A stretch of 64,000 nucleotides of DNA from Trebonia sp963734665. GTDB lineage: Bacteria; Actinomycetota; Actinomycetes; Streptosporangiales; Streptosporangiaceae. The stretch spans positions 1,902,612 to 1,966,611 of the forward strand of contig CAVTIR010000013.1 in assembly GCA_963734665.1 (NCBI GenBank), read 5' to 3'. Below are positions 1 to 12,239 of the stretch, piece by piece. Position 1 is the first letter of the stretch; each line of letters opens with the position of its first letter. The notes below the pieces were generated by a model. It saw nothing but the letters and a program-made list of their open reading frames with translations, made no database searches and was not told the origin of the DNA. The translations under genes were made by a program, and so were the position numbers.

Positions 1-385
1 GCGGCGCCCGCGTCCTGCATCGCCCGCGCGTAGCCGGTCCAGCCGCTGCGCGTCACGCCGTTGAGGCTGCCGATCACCGGGATGTCCACGGTCCCGGCCG
101 CGCGCTCAAGCAGGCTCAGGTAGCGGCGCGGGCCAGTGTCCTCGTCAGCTCCGGCAGGGAAGTAGGACAGCGACTCGGCGAAGCTGTCGGCGCCGGCGTC
201 GGCGAGCCGCACGTTCCGCTCTGCTTCCCGGCGCAGCTGCTCCTCGAACAGGGAGAAGAGCACGACCGCCCCGGCCCCGGCGTCCGCGAGCCTCCGTACG
301 CCGTCGAGGGTGTTCGAGAGCGGAGACGCGGAGGCGACGAGCGGGTTCCGCAGCGCCAGGCACAGGTAGCGGGTCGAAAGGTCCA

Positions 386-386
<1 letters not shown>
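1..386 (-). CDS. Dihydroorotate-dehydrogenase-like protein, N-terminal part (cut by window edge)
   Basis: The minus strand from 386 reads without a stop to the window edge, giving about 128 residues that begin MDLSTRYLCLALRNPLVASA and continue through a GAGAVVLFSLFEEQ segment and an IPVIGSLNG strand. This is the N-terminal half of a TIM-barrel flavoprotein of the dihydroorotate dehydrogenase-like type often encoded beside nifJ. Its ATG shares one base with the TGA of the PFOR gene, so translation is coupled to it. A role as a flavin oxidoreductase in the same electron-transfer unit is inferred from this context; a true PyrD role in pyrimidine synthesis is less likely. The C-terminal half is not visible. 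Confidence 0.8.
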
Positions 387-3954
<3,568 letters not shown>

Positions 3955-3955
<1 letters not shown>

Positions 3956-5592
3956 CAGTCCTCCGGGACCATCTCGATCGAGTGCACCGGGCACTGCTCG
4001 AAGCACGCACCACAGCCAGTGCACCGGTCGTAGTCGAACTCATAGCGGTGCCCGGGACCCAGCTTGATCACCGCGTCCTCCGGGCACGCCCCCAGGCAGC
4101 CGTCGCACTCGCAGCAGTTGCCGCACGACAGGCAGCGGCGCGCCTCGTAGGTCGCCTCCCGCTCGGACAGGCCGCCGACTACCTCCTCGAAGCCCGCGAC
4201 CCGCTCCTGCGGCGGGACTTGCGGCTGCTGCCGGCGGGCGGCGTCGCCGAAGTACCACAAGTTCAGGTCGCCGAACGAGACCAGCTCGTGCTTGGGCAGG
4301 TCCGCTGGAGCGGCGCCGCGCAGCCAGGCGTCGATGTTGCGGGCCGCCTTCTTGCCGTGCCCCACGCCGACCGTCACGGTGCGCTCAGCCGGCACCATGT
4401 CCCCGCCGGCGAACACCCCAGGACATCCGGTCATCATCGCCGCCGACACCTGCACCGTGCCGTCTCGCCCGAACGCCACGCCCGGCACCCGGCGGAGGAA
4501 CGCGGTGTCGGTGTCCTGGCCGAGCGCCAGGATCACGGTATCCGCGGCGAGCGTCTCGAACCGCCCGGTCGGCTGCGGGAACCCGCTGTCATCCAGTTCC
4601 ATGGTCTCGACGGTCAGGTCCGGGCCGTCGAACGCGGTGATCGTGCGCAGCCAGCTGATCCGCACGCCCTCCCGTTCGGCATCCTCGGCCTCCTCCGCAT
4701 GGGCCGGCATCTGCGCGCGGGTCCGCCGGTAGACTATGGTCGCGTCGTTCGCGCCCAGGCGGTGGGCCACCCGGGCGGCGTCCATCGCGGTGTTACCGCC
4801 GCCGTAGACGGCGACGCGCCGACCGATCACCGGCCGCTCCCCCGAGGCGACACCGCGCAGGAACGACACCGCGTCCATGATCCGTCCCGCGTCCCTGGCC
4901 GGAATATCGACCCGCTTGGACAGATGCGCGCCGACCGCCACGAATACCGCGTCGAAGCCGCCGTCGCGCCGCTCGGCGTCCAGGTCCTCCACCCGGTGCC
5001 CGCAGGTGATGCGCACACCCAGCGCGGCGATCCGGTCCAGCTCGCCGTCCAGCACGTCGCGGGGCATCCGGTAGGCCGGTATGCCGTACCGCATCATCCC
5101 GCCAGGCCGCTCGCCCGCGTCCCTGATCTCCACCTCGTGCCCGAGCCTGGCCAGGTGGCAGGCGGCAGACAGCCCGCTCGGCCCGGCGCCGATAACCAGC
5201 ACCTGCTTGCCGCTGCGTGCCGGCGGCGGGTCAAACGTCCACCCCCGCTCAAGCGCGAGATCGCCGAGGAACCGCTCAACCCCGTGAATCGACACCGCGC
5301 TGTCAAGGCTGGCACGGTTGCAGACGCTCTCGCACGGGTGGTAGCAGACCCGGCCGTGGATCGCCGGCATCGGATTGTCACTGACGAGCTGTCGCCACGC
5401 CCGTTCATGATCCCCCGCCTCGGCATGGGCCAGCCAGGCCTGAATGTTCTCCCCGGCCGGGCAGCCCGCATTACACGGCGGCAGCAGGTCGATGTAGACG
5501 GGACGCTGCTGTCGCAGTGGGCCTGCGCGGGACCGGCCGTGCAGCAGATCCGGCAACGGCGTAACGTCTCGTCGGTCTGGTCGCAGGGCCAT
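3955..5592 (-). CDS. GltD-like NAD(P)H-dependent oxidoreductase with C-terminal 4Fe-4S domain
   Basis: About 545 residues related to the small subunit of glutamate synthase. An N-terminal Fe-S-binding helical domain (LLPPCNAGCPAGENIQAW, later CYHPCESVCNR) is followed by an FAD Rossmann motif VLVIGAGPSGLSAA near residue 130 and an NADPH Rossmann motif VAVYGGGNTAMDAA. The C-terminal ferredoxin domain has CLSCGNCCECDGC and CTGCGACFEQCP. It is the first gene of a TGATG-coupled trio with nifJ and the DHOD-like gene, so it probably moves electrons between NADPH and the ferredoxin used by PFOR (inference). The frame is open back to an ATG at 5682, but those 30 codons have weak third-position G/C bias and contain a DosR-like box, so the ATG at 5592 is preferred. 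Confidence 0.88.
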
Positions 5593-5629
5593 GTTCGGCA
5601 CGCTACGCCCGGAAACCTGTCCAGCATCA

Positions 5630-5643
5630 GGGACCTTCGGCCC
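5630..5643 (-). promoter_or_regulatory. DosR/DevR-like box upstream of the PFOR operon
   Basis: GGGAC-CTTC-GGCCC, a 5-4-5 inverted repeat one base from the known DosR half-site pattern. It is centred 44.5 bp upstream of the ATG at 5592, the position an activator takes over the -35 region if the transcript is leaderless. It is the best local representative of the motif seen at many promoters in this window. Confidence 0.5.
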
Positions 5644-5748
5644 GGGCTTGTATATCTCGTCATCGTCCGGGCGCGTCACCATCTCCGTTCAGTACCCCGA
5701 TCCGCATGGTGTTCCTACTGTGCCGGTCAGCGCAACTGCCGCAGGTAG

Positions 5749-5964
5749 GGGTCAGCGGCAGCCGCCTCGGCGACATGGATTTTCACGTCAACGGCGGTGC
5801 AGCCGCATGACACCGAACTGCTGCTATGCGGCCATCACTACCGAGTCTCGCGCCGGGCACTGGCCACCGCCAACGCCGAGGTCACCGAACTCGTAGGACT
5901 GTCGGGAAGCCCGCCAGACGCGCTGCTGCCCGATGTTCCCTGTCCCCGCGTCCCGGTCATGTGA
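5749..5964 (+). pseudogene. DUF7455-like small protein remnant
   Basis: After a TAG at 5746, this frame reads through ATWIFTSTAV and HDTELLLCGHHYRVSRRALA to a TGA at 5962. The ELLxCGHHYR core is typical of the small actinobacterial DUF7455 proteins, which normally start with a CDRCGA-type cysteine pair. Here that N-terminal pair is missing behind the stop and no good start or ribosome site is visible, so I read it as a decayed copy. A short functional protein from a GTG inside the frame cannot be excluded. Confidence 0.45.
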
Positions 5965-6275
5965 CTCTCCCCTGCCCAGGGAAGTAGTGATCAGTTGCGG
6001 CGCGGCCTTGTACAACCTGCGGCTGGCCATCGCGGTAGCGGGCCGGACCCCAGGCGCGTCGGCGCGCCGCCCGGTCCCGCCGAATGGCGCGGGGACGTTC
6101 GGCTCTGGACAGCCATCATGTTCCCGATGGAGCCTTGTGATACTGGCCTGCGGGCGCTTGACGCTTGGTCAGATACAGATCGCGCCTGGGAAGCACGTTG
6201 CCGTCCCGCACAGGCCGGGCTTGGCTTCGCTAATCCCGGGTCCAGGCTGGGGTGAGTGTGCCGAGGTGCAGGTAG
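5965..6275. other. Intergenic region upstream of ppk
   Basis: No gene is supported in this 311-bp stretch. It holds one DosR-like box, GGGAC-GTTC-GGCTC at 6092-6105, 177 bp before the ppk ATG, which is far for direct activation unless there is a long leader. Nothing else stands out. Confidence 0.4.
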
Positions 6276-8396
6276 ATGACAGAGCTTGGACAAATCACGC
6301 CGGACTCTCCGGCGGCCCTTATCAACCGGGAGCTGAGCTGGCTGAGCTTCGCCCGCCGCGTGCTGGCCCTGGCCGAAGACCCGGGGCAGCCGCTCCTGGA
6401 GCGGGTCAAGTTCGCCGGGATCACGGGCATGATCGACGACGAGTTCGCGATGAAGCGGATCGGAGGCCTGTTCCGGGAGGTCCGAAAGGGATGGGCCAGA
6501 CGCGGAGCTGATGGCCTGACCGCGGCTGAAGTGCTCGAGGCCTGCCGCGCGGAGCTTCGGTCCCAGCAGCAGCTGGCGGCCACTCTTGTGGACGAGCGGT
6601 TGCGTCCCGCGCTGCGCGACCTGGGACTCCCGATCCTGGATGTCGCTGATCTCGGCCCGTCCCAGCGAGACTTCCTCGCCCGGTACTGCATGGACTCGGT
6701 GGAACCGATCCTCGTCCCGCTGGCGGCTGACGCCGCGCATCCGTTCCCGTTCATCAGCAACCTCGGCCTGAACCTGGCGGTACTGGTTAACGAGCCGGGT
6801 CGCAGGCACCCCCGCTTCGTCCGGATCAAGGTGCCTGCCAGCCGGCCGCGCTGGGTGCCGCTGCCCGACCAGGCGGGCTGGGTGCCCCTCGAGCAGGTGA
6901 TCGCGGAAAACCTGAGCGCGATCTTCCCGCGGGTATCGGCGTCGGCCTGCTATTTCTTCCGGGTCACCAGGGGAGCGAAGGACGACCCGTGGACCGACCA
7001 GGCCGACGACGGGGACGTGGAGCTCTCGCCGGGTGCGATCATCGGGATGGTTACGGCTGAGCTGACCGCCCGGAGGTACGCGGGCGTGGTGCGCCTGGAG
7101 GTCAGCGCCGATATGCCCGCTGGCCTGCGGAGCTGGCTCGCGGCTCAGCTCGGCGCCGATCCCGCCGACGTCATCGCGGCTCGCGGGCTGCTGAGCCTCG
7201 GCGACCTCATGGACCTGCCGGTGGAAGGCCATGCCGAGCTGCGTGATGCTCCGCACGAGCCTGTGACCCATCCGCGGCTGCGGGGCCTGGACCACGCCGA
7301 CCCGGCCGCGGTGTTCGACGAGATCCGCCGCGGGGACATCCTGGTGCACCTGCCTTATCACAGCTTCGACACCTCGGTCTTGCGGTTCCTGCAGAGTGCC
7401 GCCGTTGACCCAGCTGTTCTGGCGATCAAGCTCACGATCTACCGCACCGGCCGCCGCTCCCCGATCATCGAGGCGCTCAAAGAGGCGGCCCGCCGCGGCA
7501 AGCAGGTGGCGGTCCTCGTTGAGATCACGGCACGCTTCGACGAGGCGCCCAACATCAGCTGGGGCAAGGAGCTCGAAGAGGCGGGAGCGCACGTCGCGTA
7601 CGGCGTGGAGCGGGTCAAGACGCACGTCAAGCTGGCGCTGGTGGTGCGTGAGGAGCCAGACGGCATCCGCCGGTACGTCCACGTCGGCACGGGAAACTAC
7701 CACGAGGGAACGGCCCGGCTGTATGAGGACCTGGGGCTGCTCAGCGCGGATCCCGAGCTTGCCGCCCACGCGGCGGCGGTCTTCAACGAGCTGACCGCCG
7801 GCATCCCGGCCCCGACTCCTGGCAAGCTCCTGGTGGCGCCGCGCGACCTCCGCGAGCGGTTCACCGCAGCGATCAGGCGCGAGGCCGGGCACGCCCGTGC
7901 CGGACGCCCCTGCGGTATCCGGGCCAAGATGAACCAGCTCCAGGACCCGCAGATGATCCGGGAGCTCTACGAGGCCGGCCTGGCCGGCGTCCCCGTCGTC
8001 CTCAACGTCCGTGGCCTGTGCTGCCTGCGGGCAGGGGTCCGAGGGTTGTCGCCGACGATCCGGGTCTACAGCACCCTCGGCAGATTCCTGGAGCACAGCA
8101 GGATCTACCGCTTCGAGAACGGTGGCACGCCCGAGTTCTTCATCGGCTCGGCCGACTGGATGACGCGCAACCTCTCCCGGCGGATGGAGGTGGTCGCCCC
8201 CGTCTGCGATCCGGTCATCAAGGCCGAGCTGGAGACCATCCTGCGTACGTACGAGGAGGACAACTGCTCGGCGTGGGACATGCAGCCCGATGGCGAGTAC
8301 CTCCTCCGGCATCCGGCCGCGGGCGAGTCCCGGAGGGGTGCTCAAGAGGTGTTCATCGAGCGCTCGGCGTCGTCACTGCGACAGGTCACCGTGTGA
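6276..8396 (+). CDS. ppk: Polyphosphate kinase 1
   Basis: A 706-residue PPK1 that polymerises the gamma phosphate of ATP into polyphosphate and works in reverse. The N-domain starts INRELSWLSFARRVLALA. The autophosphorylated histidine lies in HVGTGNYHEGTARLYEDLGL near residue 469, and the second catalytic histidine in FLEHSRIYRFENGG near 607. YRTGRRSPIIEAL and RFDEAPNISWGKELEEAG are further family blocks. Length fits the family (about 690-740). The ATG at 6276 gives the normal N-terminus. A CHAD-domain gene follows after 14 bp, so polyphosphate is made and bound from one transcript. A DosR-like box far upstream hints at hypoxic control. Confidence 0.97.
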   Translation: MTELGQITPDSPAALINRELSWLSFARRVLALAEDPGQPLLERVKFAGITGMIDDEFAMKRIGGLFREVRKGWARRGADGLTAAEVLEACRAELRSQQQLAATLVDERLRPALRDLGLPILDVADLGPSQRDFLARYCMDSVEPILVPLAADAAHPFPFISNLGLNLAVLVNEPGRRHPRFVRIKVPASRPRWVPLPDQAGWVPLEQVIAENLSAIFPRVSASACYFFRVTRGAKDDPWTDQADDGDVELSPGAIIGMVTAELTARRYAGVVRLEVSADMPAGLRSWLAAQLGADPADVIAARGLLSLGDLMDLPVEGHAELRDAPHEPVTHPRLRGLDHADPAAVFDEIRRGDILVHLPYHSFDTSVLRFLQSAAVDPAVLAIKLTIYRTGRRSPIIEALKEAARRGKQVAVLVEITARFDEAPNISWGKELEEAGAHVAYGVERVKTHVKLALVVREEPDGIRRYVHVGTGNYHEGTARLYEDLGLLSADPELAAHAAAVFNELTAGIPAPTPGKLLVAPRDLRERFTAAIRREAGHARAGRPCGIRAKMNQLQDPQMIRELYEAGLAGVPVVLNVRGLCCLRAGVRGLSPTIRVYSTLGRFLEHSRIYRFENGGTPEFFIGSADWMTRNLSRRMEVVAPVCDPVIKAELETILRTYEEDNCSAWDMQPDGEYLLRHPAAGESRRGAQEVFIERSASSLRQVTV

Positions 8397-8410
8397 TCGG
8401 GGGAAGAGAT

Positions 8411-9349
8411 ATGGCTACGGACGCACGTGAGATCGACCGGAAGCACGACTCCGGCGCGGCCGGCCCCGGCGTGCTGCACGACCCGCCGTTGACCAGGCAC
8501 CCGTCCGCCGCCGACGTGGTGCTCGCCTATCTGCGCGATCAGGCGGCGGCCATCGCGCGCTACGACCCGCTGGTCCGCCGGGACGAGCCAGACGCGGTGC
8601 ACCAGATGCGGGTGGCCACCCGCCGGGCCCGCAGTGCGCTGCAGGCCTTCGGGGGCATCATCGACAGCGAGGCAACCCGCCCGCTGTGCGAGGAGCTGAA
8701 GTGGCTCGCGGTCACGCTCGGACAGGCGCGCGATACCGAGGTAATGCTGGACCGGCTCAAAGCCAGCCTTGCTGGTATTCCGCCCGCCCTGGTCGCCGGG
8801 CCGGTCGAGGCCCGCATCACCGCCTACTTCACTGCCGAACTCGCGCAGGCGGGAAACACCGCAGTGGCGGCGCTGGACGGGCGGCGCTACCGGCGGCTCC
8901 GGGATGACCTGGACGGGCTGCTAGTCCGGCCACCGCTGACACCAGTGGCGGAACGCAGGGCGGGCGAGGTACTCGCCAAGCCGGTCAGGCAGGCCGGGCG
9001 GCGACTGCTGCGCGCCCTGGCCTCCGTACCCGAGGCCGAGGACCGTGACGCGGCGCTCCATGAGGCCCGCAAGGCGGCCAAACGGGCCAGGTACGCCGCC
9101 GAAGCGGCAGTGCCCGCACTTAGCGGCGCGGCCAGCCGTCAGGCCGCGGCGGCCAAGGACCTCCAGCAGGTGCTCGGAGACCACCACGACAGCGTCGTCG
9201 CCCGTACAGTGCTGCTCGACCTTGCCGGAAAAGCCCGCAAGGCGGGGGAAGACACCTTCACGTACGGCCTGATGTACCAGCGCCAGGCCGACCAGGCCGC
9301 CAGCATGGAGCAAGCTCTGCCGCCATTCACCGTCGACACGCTTGCGTAA
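8411..9349 (+). CDS. CHAD domain-containing protein
   Basis: A 312-residue protein that is almost entirely a CHAD (conserved histidine alpha-helical) domain. Its basic and His-containing signature VHQMRVATRRARSALQAF is near residue 60, LHEARKAAKRARYAAEAA near 220, and LQQVLGDHHDSVVAR follows. CHAD domains bind polyphosphate through these lysine/arginine/histidine-rich helices. The CYTH (triphosphate tunnel) domain often fused to CHAD is absent. It lies 14 bp after ppk in the same direction, which supports targeting to polyphosphate granules (inference). The ATG at 8411 follows a GGGGGAAGAG stretch that can serve as ribosome site. Confidence 0.93.
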   Translation: MATDAREIDRKHDSGAAGPGVLHDPPLTRHPSAADVVLAYLRDQAAAIARYDPLVRRDEPDAVHQMRVATRRARSALQAFGGIIDSEATRPLCEELKWLAVTLGQARDTEVMLDRLKASLAGIPPALVAGPVEARITAYFTAELAQAGNTAVAALDGRRYRRLRDDLDGLLVRPPLTPVAERRAGEVLAKPVRQAGRRLLRALASVPEAEDRDAALHEARKAAKRARYAAEAAVPALSGAASRQAAAAKDLQQVLGDHHDSVVARTVLLDLAGKARKAGEDTFTYGLMYQRQADQAASMEQALPPFTVDTLA

Positions 9350-9497
9350 TAACCCATGCCTTCTCGCACCTGCGCTCGTCAATGCGTGCGTGCACCTGAT
9401 CCGCGAGGACGAGCGCATCGCCGCCAGGTAGGCCACCCGCACCGACGCGCCGTCCCCGGGCCGGCCCAGGACCGCCGCCATTGACGAAGCAGATATC

Positions 9498-9513
9498 AAT
9501 ATGATATCATATT
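9498..9513. promoter_or_regulatory. Perfect 16-bp AT-rich palindrome, probable operator
   Basis: AATATGATATCATATT is a perfect palindrome inside an AT-rich island (9490-9525) in otherwise GC-rich DNA. It lies 48-63 bp before the ATG of the two-TM protein. This geometry suits an operator overlapping the promoter of that gene. The regulator is unknown; it does not match the DosR box. Confidence 0.45.
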
Positions 9514-9560
9514 TATAGATGATCGGGTAGCCGGCACCACCACCCACAGGAGGCATCCCG

Positions 9561-9848
9561 ATGAACGCACCCAACGACAACACCGCTTGGAAACGCCTGC
9601 GCGGGTGGTGGCTAACTCCCCCCCGACCCGGCCTGCAACGCCTGATCCACCCATGGGAGTACCGCCGCCTCCGCTTCTATGGCGTCACGCGTATTGCTGC
9701 TGGCAGTGTCGCGGCCGCCGCTGGCTTCATTTGCCTCGCGTACGGCGCCTACGGATGGGCAGCCTTCTTCCTGGTTGTTGCAGCGCTGAATATCGCGGCC
9801 GGCTGCTGGGAGCTGACCATCGCCCGCTCCGCATCTGCCCGGACCTAA
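9561..9848 (+). CDS. Small two-helix membrane protein, function unknown
   Basis: A 95-residue protein with a basic N-terminal half (WKRLRGWWL, then HPWEYRRLRFYG) and two hydrophobic segments near residues 42-60 and 63-82. A strong ribosome site ACAGGAGG lies 8 bp before the ATG. No enzyme motif is visible and I do not recognise a named family. It sits alone after the ppk-CHAD pair and has its own AT-rich promoter with a perfect palindrome. Confidence 0.75.
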   Translation: MNAPNDNTAWKRLRGWWLTPPRPGLQRLIHPWEYRRLRFYGVTRIAAGSVAAAAGFICLAYGAYGWAAFFLVVAALNIAAGCWELTIARSASART

Positions 9849-9969
9849 GCCGGTCAGACGCCCGCCGGGGCGACGATGCCCCGGTAGGGGTTCGGGTTGT
9901 CGAAGTCCGTCCCTCTTCCAGGGGCCTTGGTGCTTTCTTATCTGCCGGCTGGTAGCGACGGCCCCGGCC

Positions 9970-10297
9970 GTCGTCCGCAGGGACGGGACGATCCTGGCAG
10001 ACGGGTGGCTGCCGGACTTTGTGCGGCTCGGCGAACTGGAGCGCCACCGCCGTCTGGCGCCACGCGATCCGCTCAATGACATCCTCCCAAGTCACGGCAT
10101 CGTCGTCGCTGGAAGCGCTCGCCGCCGCGGCAGACGCCGCCGCCCGTGCCCCGCTGCGCTCCCTGAACATCCCGGGACGCCAGCGGCACTCCGAACGGGC
10201 GCAGAAAGCACGGCCGAAATTCCGGCACACCACCGCGACCAAGCGGACAGTCACCGGAAAACCCCAGGTCACCATATTTGCACCGGGATTCTCATAG
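9970..10297 (+). pseudogene. Degenerate IS4-type transposase remnant
   Basis: In one frame ILADGWLPDFVRLGELERH followed by APRDPLNDILPSHG resembles the N-terminus of actinobacterial IS4 transposases. In another frame, from about 10150, SLNIPGRQRHSERAQKARPK and a TGKPQVTIF ending resemble the basic C-terminus of the same enzymes. The catalytic DDE core between them is missing and the frames differ, so this would be an internally deleted, frameshifted relic. No terminal inverted repeats were found. The family call is tentative. Confidence 0.35.
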
Positions 10298-10637
10298 CCG
10301 CGTCACCAGCCGGGACCCGGAAGGAAGGAAGAGTCGCCCCGCGCAAGCGGGGACTGCGGGCCGTGGAACCGCGCGCCCTCCTCGCCGCGACACGCGGGCA
10401 GAAAACCATGCCATCACCAAAGCCGGAGACCGGCACCAACGCACACACAGAACACCGGAATCGCAAGGCCCCAGGAAAACCGAAACATCTAAAGTCCCTG
10501 GTGTTGCCCTCTGGGCGCTTATCGAAGCTGCCGGGCACGATCGCGAACCCCTCTATGCGCGCCTTACCCGCCTTGCGCTTTGCGTAATTCCTGCTGGTGC
10601 GGCCCAACCGGCTCGCCGTGGCGGCTGACGAGGTTAG

Positions 10638-10674
10638 ATGACGAAGGTCCCGGCTTACTGGGGCCAATCAGCCG
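10638..10674 (+). promoter_or_regulatory. Tandem DosR-like boxes
   Basis: ATGAC-GAAG-GTCCC (10638-10651) has a perfect right half-site and matches the cytochrome b box in its GAAG/AAAG-GTCCC part. GGGCC-AATC-AGCCG (10661-10674) is a weaker second site with its centre 23 bp further on. The second box is centred about 95 bp before the ATG at 10763, much like the distal boxes at other genes of this block. Confidence 0.35.
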
Positions 10675-10762
10675 TAACCCGCCGGGGTTCAGAATCGGAT
10701 GCTTAGCGCGTAAGGCAATCACCGTACGGCCGGGCCACGAGGCCCGGCCAGGAATTAGGGAG

Positions 10763-11395
10763 ATGTCCCAGATGCGCCGCACTACTTTCGACAAGCTTCT
10801 CGGGTGGATCGGTACCTCGATCGGGGTCGTGCTGCTGGTCGTCGGCGGCCTGCTGCTGTGGGGGTCGGCCTACGTGCACAACACCGTGCAGGGACAGCTC
10901 GCTTCCCAGCAGATCTACTTCCCCCCGGCATCCGCTTTCGCGCACGCCAAGGCCGGAACTGAGATCACGCCCAGCATGATCCCGTCGGTCAGCCAGTACG
11001 CGGGCCAGCAGCTGCTCACCGGCCAGCAGGCCGAGGCCTACGCCGACCACTTCATCGCCGTCCACATCGCCAACATGGGCGGCGGCAAGACCTACTCCCA
11101 GCTGTCGACTGAGTCCATCGCGCAGCCGAACAACACCGCGCTGGCCACCACGGTGAACACCGTCTTCAAGGGCGAGACGCTGCGCAGCATGCTGCTAAAC
11201 GCGTACGGCTGGTGGAAGGTCTCCCAGATCACCTACATCATCTCGCTGGCAGCCTTCGGCCTCGGCACCGTGTCCTTCCTCGGCGGGCTCTTCGGCTTCG
11301 CCAGCTTCCGCCACGACCGCAAGCTGGTCGCCGCGAAGGCCCCGGTCATCGAGCAGATCAATGAGGCTGGCCACGAGGCCGGCACCACCGCCTGA
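10763..11395 (+). CDS. Membrane protein with two terminal TM segments, function unknown
   Basis: About 210 residues. One TM helix lies near residues 14-34 (WIGTSIGVVLLVVGGLLLWG). An extracytoplasmic domain of about 120 residues follows, with ITPSMIPSVSQYAGQQLLTG and HIANMGGGKTYSQLS. A second TM helix (ITYIISLAAFGLGTVSFLGG) precedes a short basic tail. The shape suggests a membrane-anchored external domain, but I recognise no named family. ATG at 10763 (MSQMRR) and ATG at 10772 are both possible; the AGGGAG at 10757 is spaced better for the second. DosR-like boxes upstream place it with the dormancy genes. Confidence 0.72.
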   Translation: MSQMRRTTFDKLLGWIGTSIGVVLLVVGGLLLWGSAYVHNTVQGQLASQQIYFPPASAFAHAKAGTEITPSMIPSVSQYAGQQLLTGQQAEAYADHFIAVHIANMGGGKTYSQLSTESIAQPNNTALATTVNTVFKGETLRSMLLNAYGWWKVSQITYIISLAAFGLGTVSFLGGLFGFASFRHDRKLVAAKAPVIEQINEAGHEAGTTA

Positions 11396-11423
11396 CCAGC
11401 CCGGTCAGCACACGGCACGCGCC

Positions 11424-11465
11424 AGCGCTTTCCCGGTCCCCGACGGAGGGGACCGGGAAAGCGCT
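11424..11465 (+). terminator. Strong hairpin terminator
   Basis: An 18-bp perfect stem (AGCGCTTTCCCGGTCCCC and its complement) around a short GACGGA loop, 28 bp after the stop of the two-TM protein gene and followed by TTTG. Confidence 0.85.
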
Positions 11466-11675
11466 TTGTGCCGCCCTAAGCGCCCGCCGCAGCGGCGCAG
11501 GCGGGCAATAGGACGCGGCGGGCACACTCGGTCTGCCCGCCGCGCACCGGGTGGGCGCTTAGAGCCAGTCCCGGCACCAGACGCAAATGATCACCGGCAA
11601 CGCCTGACGCCTCGCCGACGTGCCCTCGGCAGCTCTCCGCGCCAGGGTCCTATGGCGGATCGGGCCGAGCGGCTG

Positions 11676-12116
11676 CTATCTCTGCACGGCGCGGACCGGG
11701 TCGAACGCGCCGTCTACCGGGCCGGTGAAGCTGACTTCGGGGACCGGGGACATTTCCCCGCACAGCGCTACGATCTCGGCTCGCAGTCCGCGGCCCTGCA
11801 GGCGCTGTTCCAGGCCGAAGGCGGCATCGCGGGTCAGCCGCAGCACTTGGTCCAGGCTGTCTGCCGATGCCAGGACGCACTTGCGGACTTCGGGCTTGGT
11901 GACGAGCATGGCAGTGCTGTGCAGGCTCATGCCGACCGCGAAGACCTGCTGAATCACCTTGTCCTGCAGGTCTGCCGCGATATGGTCGCGGTCCTGCGCT
12001 AGCGTCAGCTCGGTGAGCCGGTCGTGCAGCCGGGCGGCTTCCTTGCGCGCGCGGTTGCTGCGCTCGCGCAGCTCGTGCGTCGCGAAGGCGATCACCGTGT
12101 GCCAAGCGCTGCCCAC
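11676..12116 (-). pseudogene. Truncated DevS/DosS-like histidine kinase fragment
   Basis: A 146-residue reading frame with a coiled-coil RERSNRARKEAARLHDRLTE, then the dimerisation block DRDHIAADLQDKVIQQVFAV, then a block resembling the region after the DHp domain of DevS-type kinases (VLASADSLDQVLRLTRDAAF). In DevS/DosS-type kinases the block is DLHDxVIQ with the phosphorylated histidine; here position 51 is Gln. The GAF sensor domains are missing before it and the HATPase domain after it, where the frame ends at AVQR. It cannot signal as a kinase. It starts with GTG and lies divergently from the broken universal stress gene. A small dimerisation-only regulator is possible but less likely than a relic. 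Confidence 0.6.
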
Positions 12117-12130
12117 AAGATCACCCGACG

Positions 12131-12144
12131 GGGGGCTTCAGCCC
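12131..12144. promoter_or_regulatory. Weak DosR-like box between kinase fragment and USP pseudogene
   Basis: GGGGG-CTTC-AGCCC, centred about 102 bp before the ATG of the universal stress protein pseudogene. It shares the CTTC centre and right half with the boxes of the alcohol dehydrogenase promoter, but its left half deviates. Confidence 0.3.
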
Positions 12145-12239
12145 GGCGTGCCGTGTCCCCCTGCCGTCGCGGTCAGCCTCGGCGACTGGGCGAATGACGG
12201 CGACGGAGCACCGGGGGGCAGCCTTTGGGAGGAGATCAT

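Larger units (their letters stand above)
9849..10762. other. Long intergenic stretch with transposase remnants
   Basis: This 914-bp region has no intact gene. Its middle (about 9970-10297) holds fragments resembling an IS4-type transposase. A single CRISPR-like hairpin near 10331-10352 is not repeated. The last 130 bp hold two DosR-like boxes belonging to the next gene. Confidence 0.5.

Noticed and set aside
5991..8345. A 784-codon minus-strand frame opposite ppk
   Set aside because: It overlaps the whole of an unmistakable ppk and has no recognisable protein features.
10331..10352. A GTCGCCCCGCGCAAGCGGGG hairpin resembling a type I-E CRISPR repeat
   Set aside because: Only one copy is present, with no spacer periodicity and no cas genes in the window.
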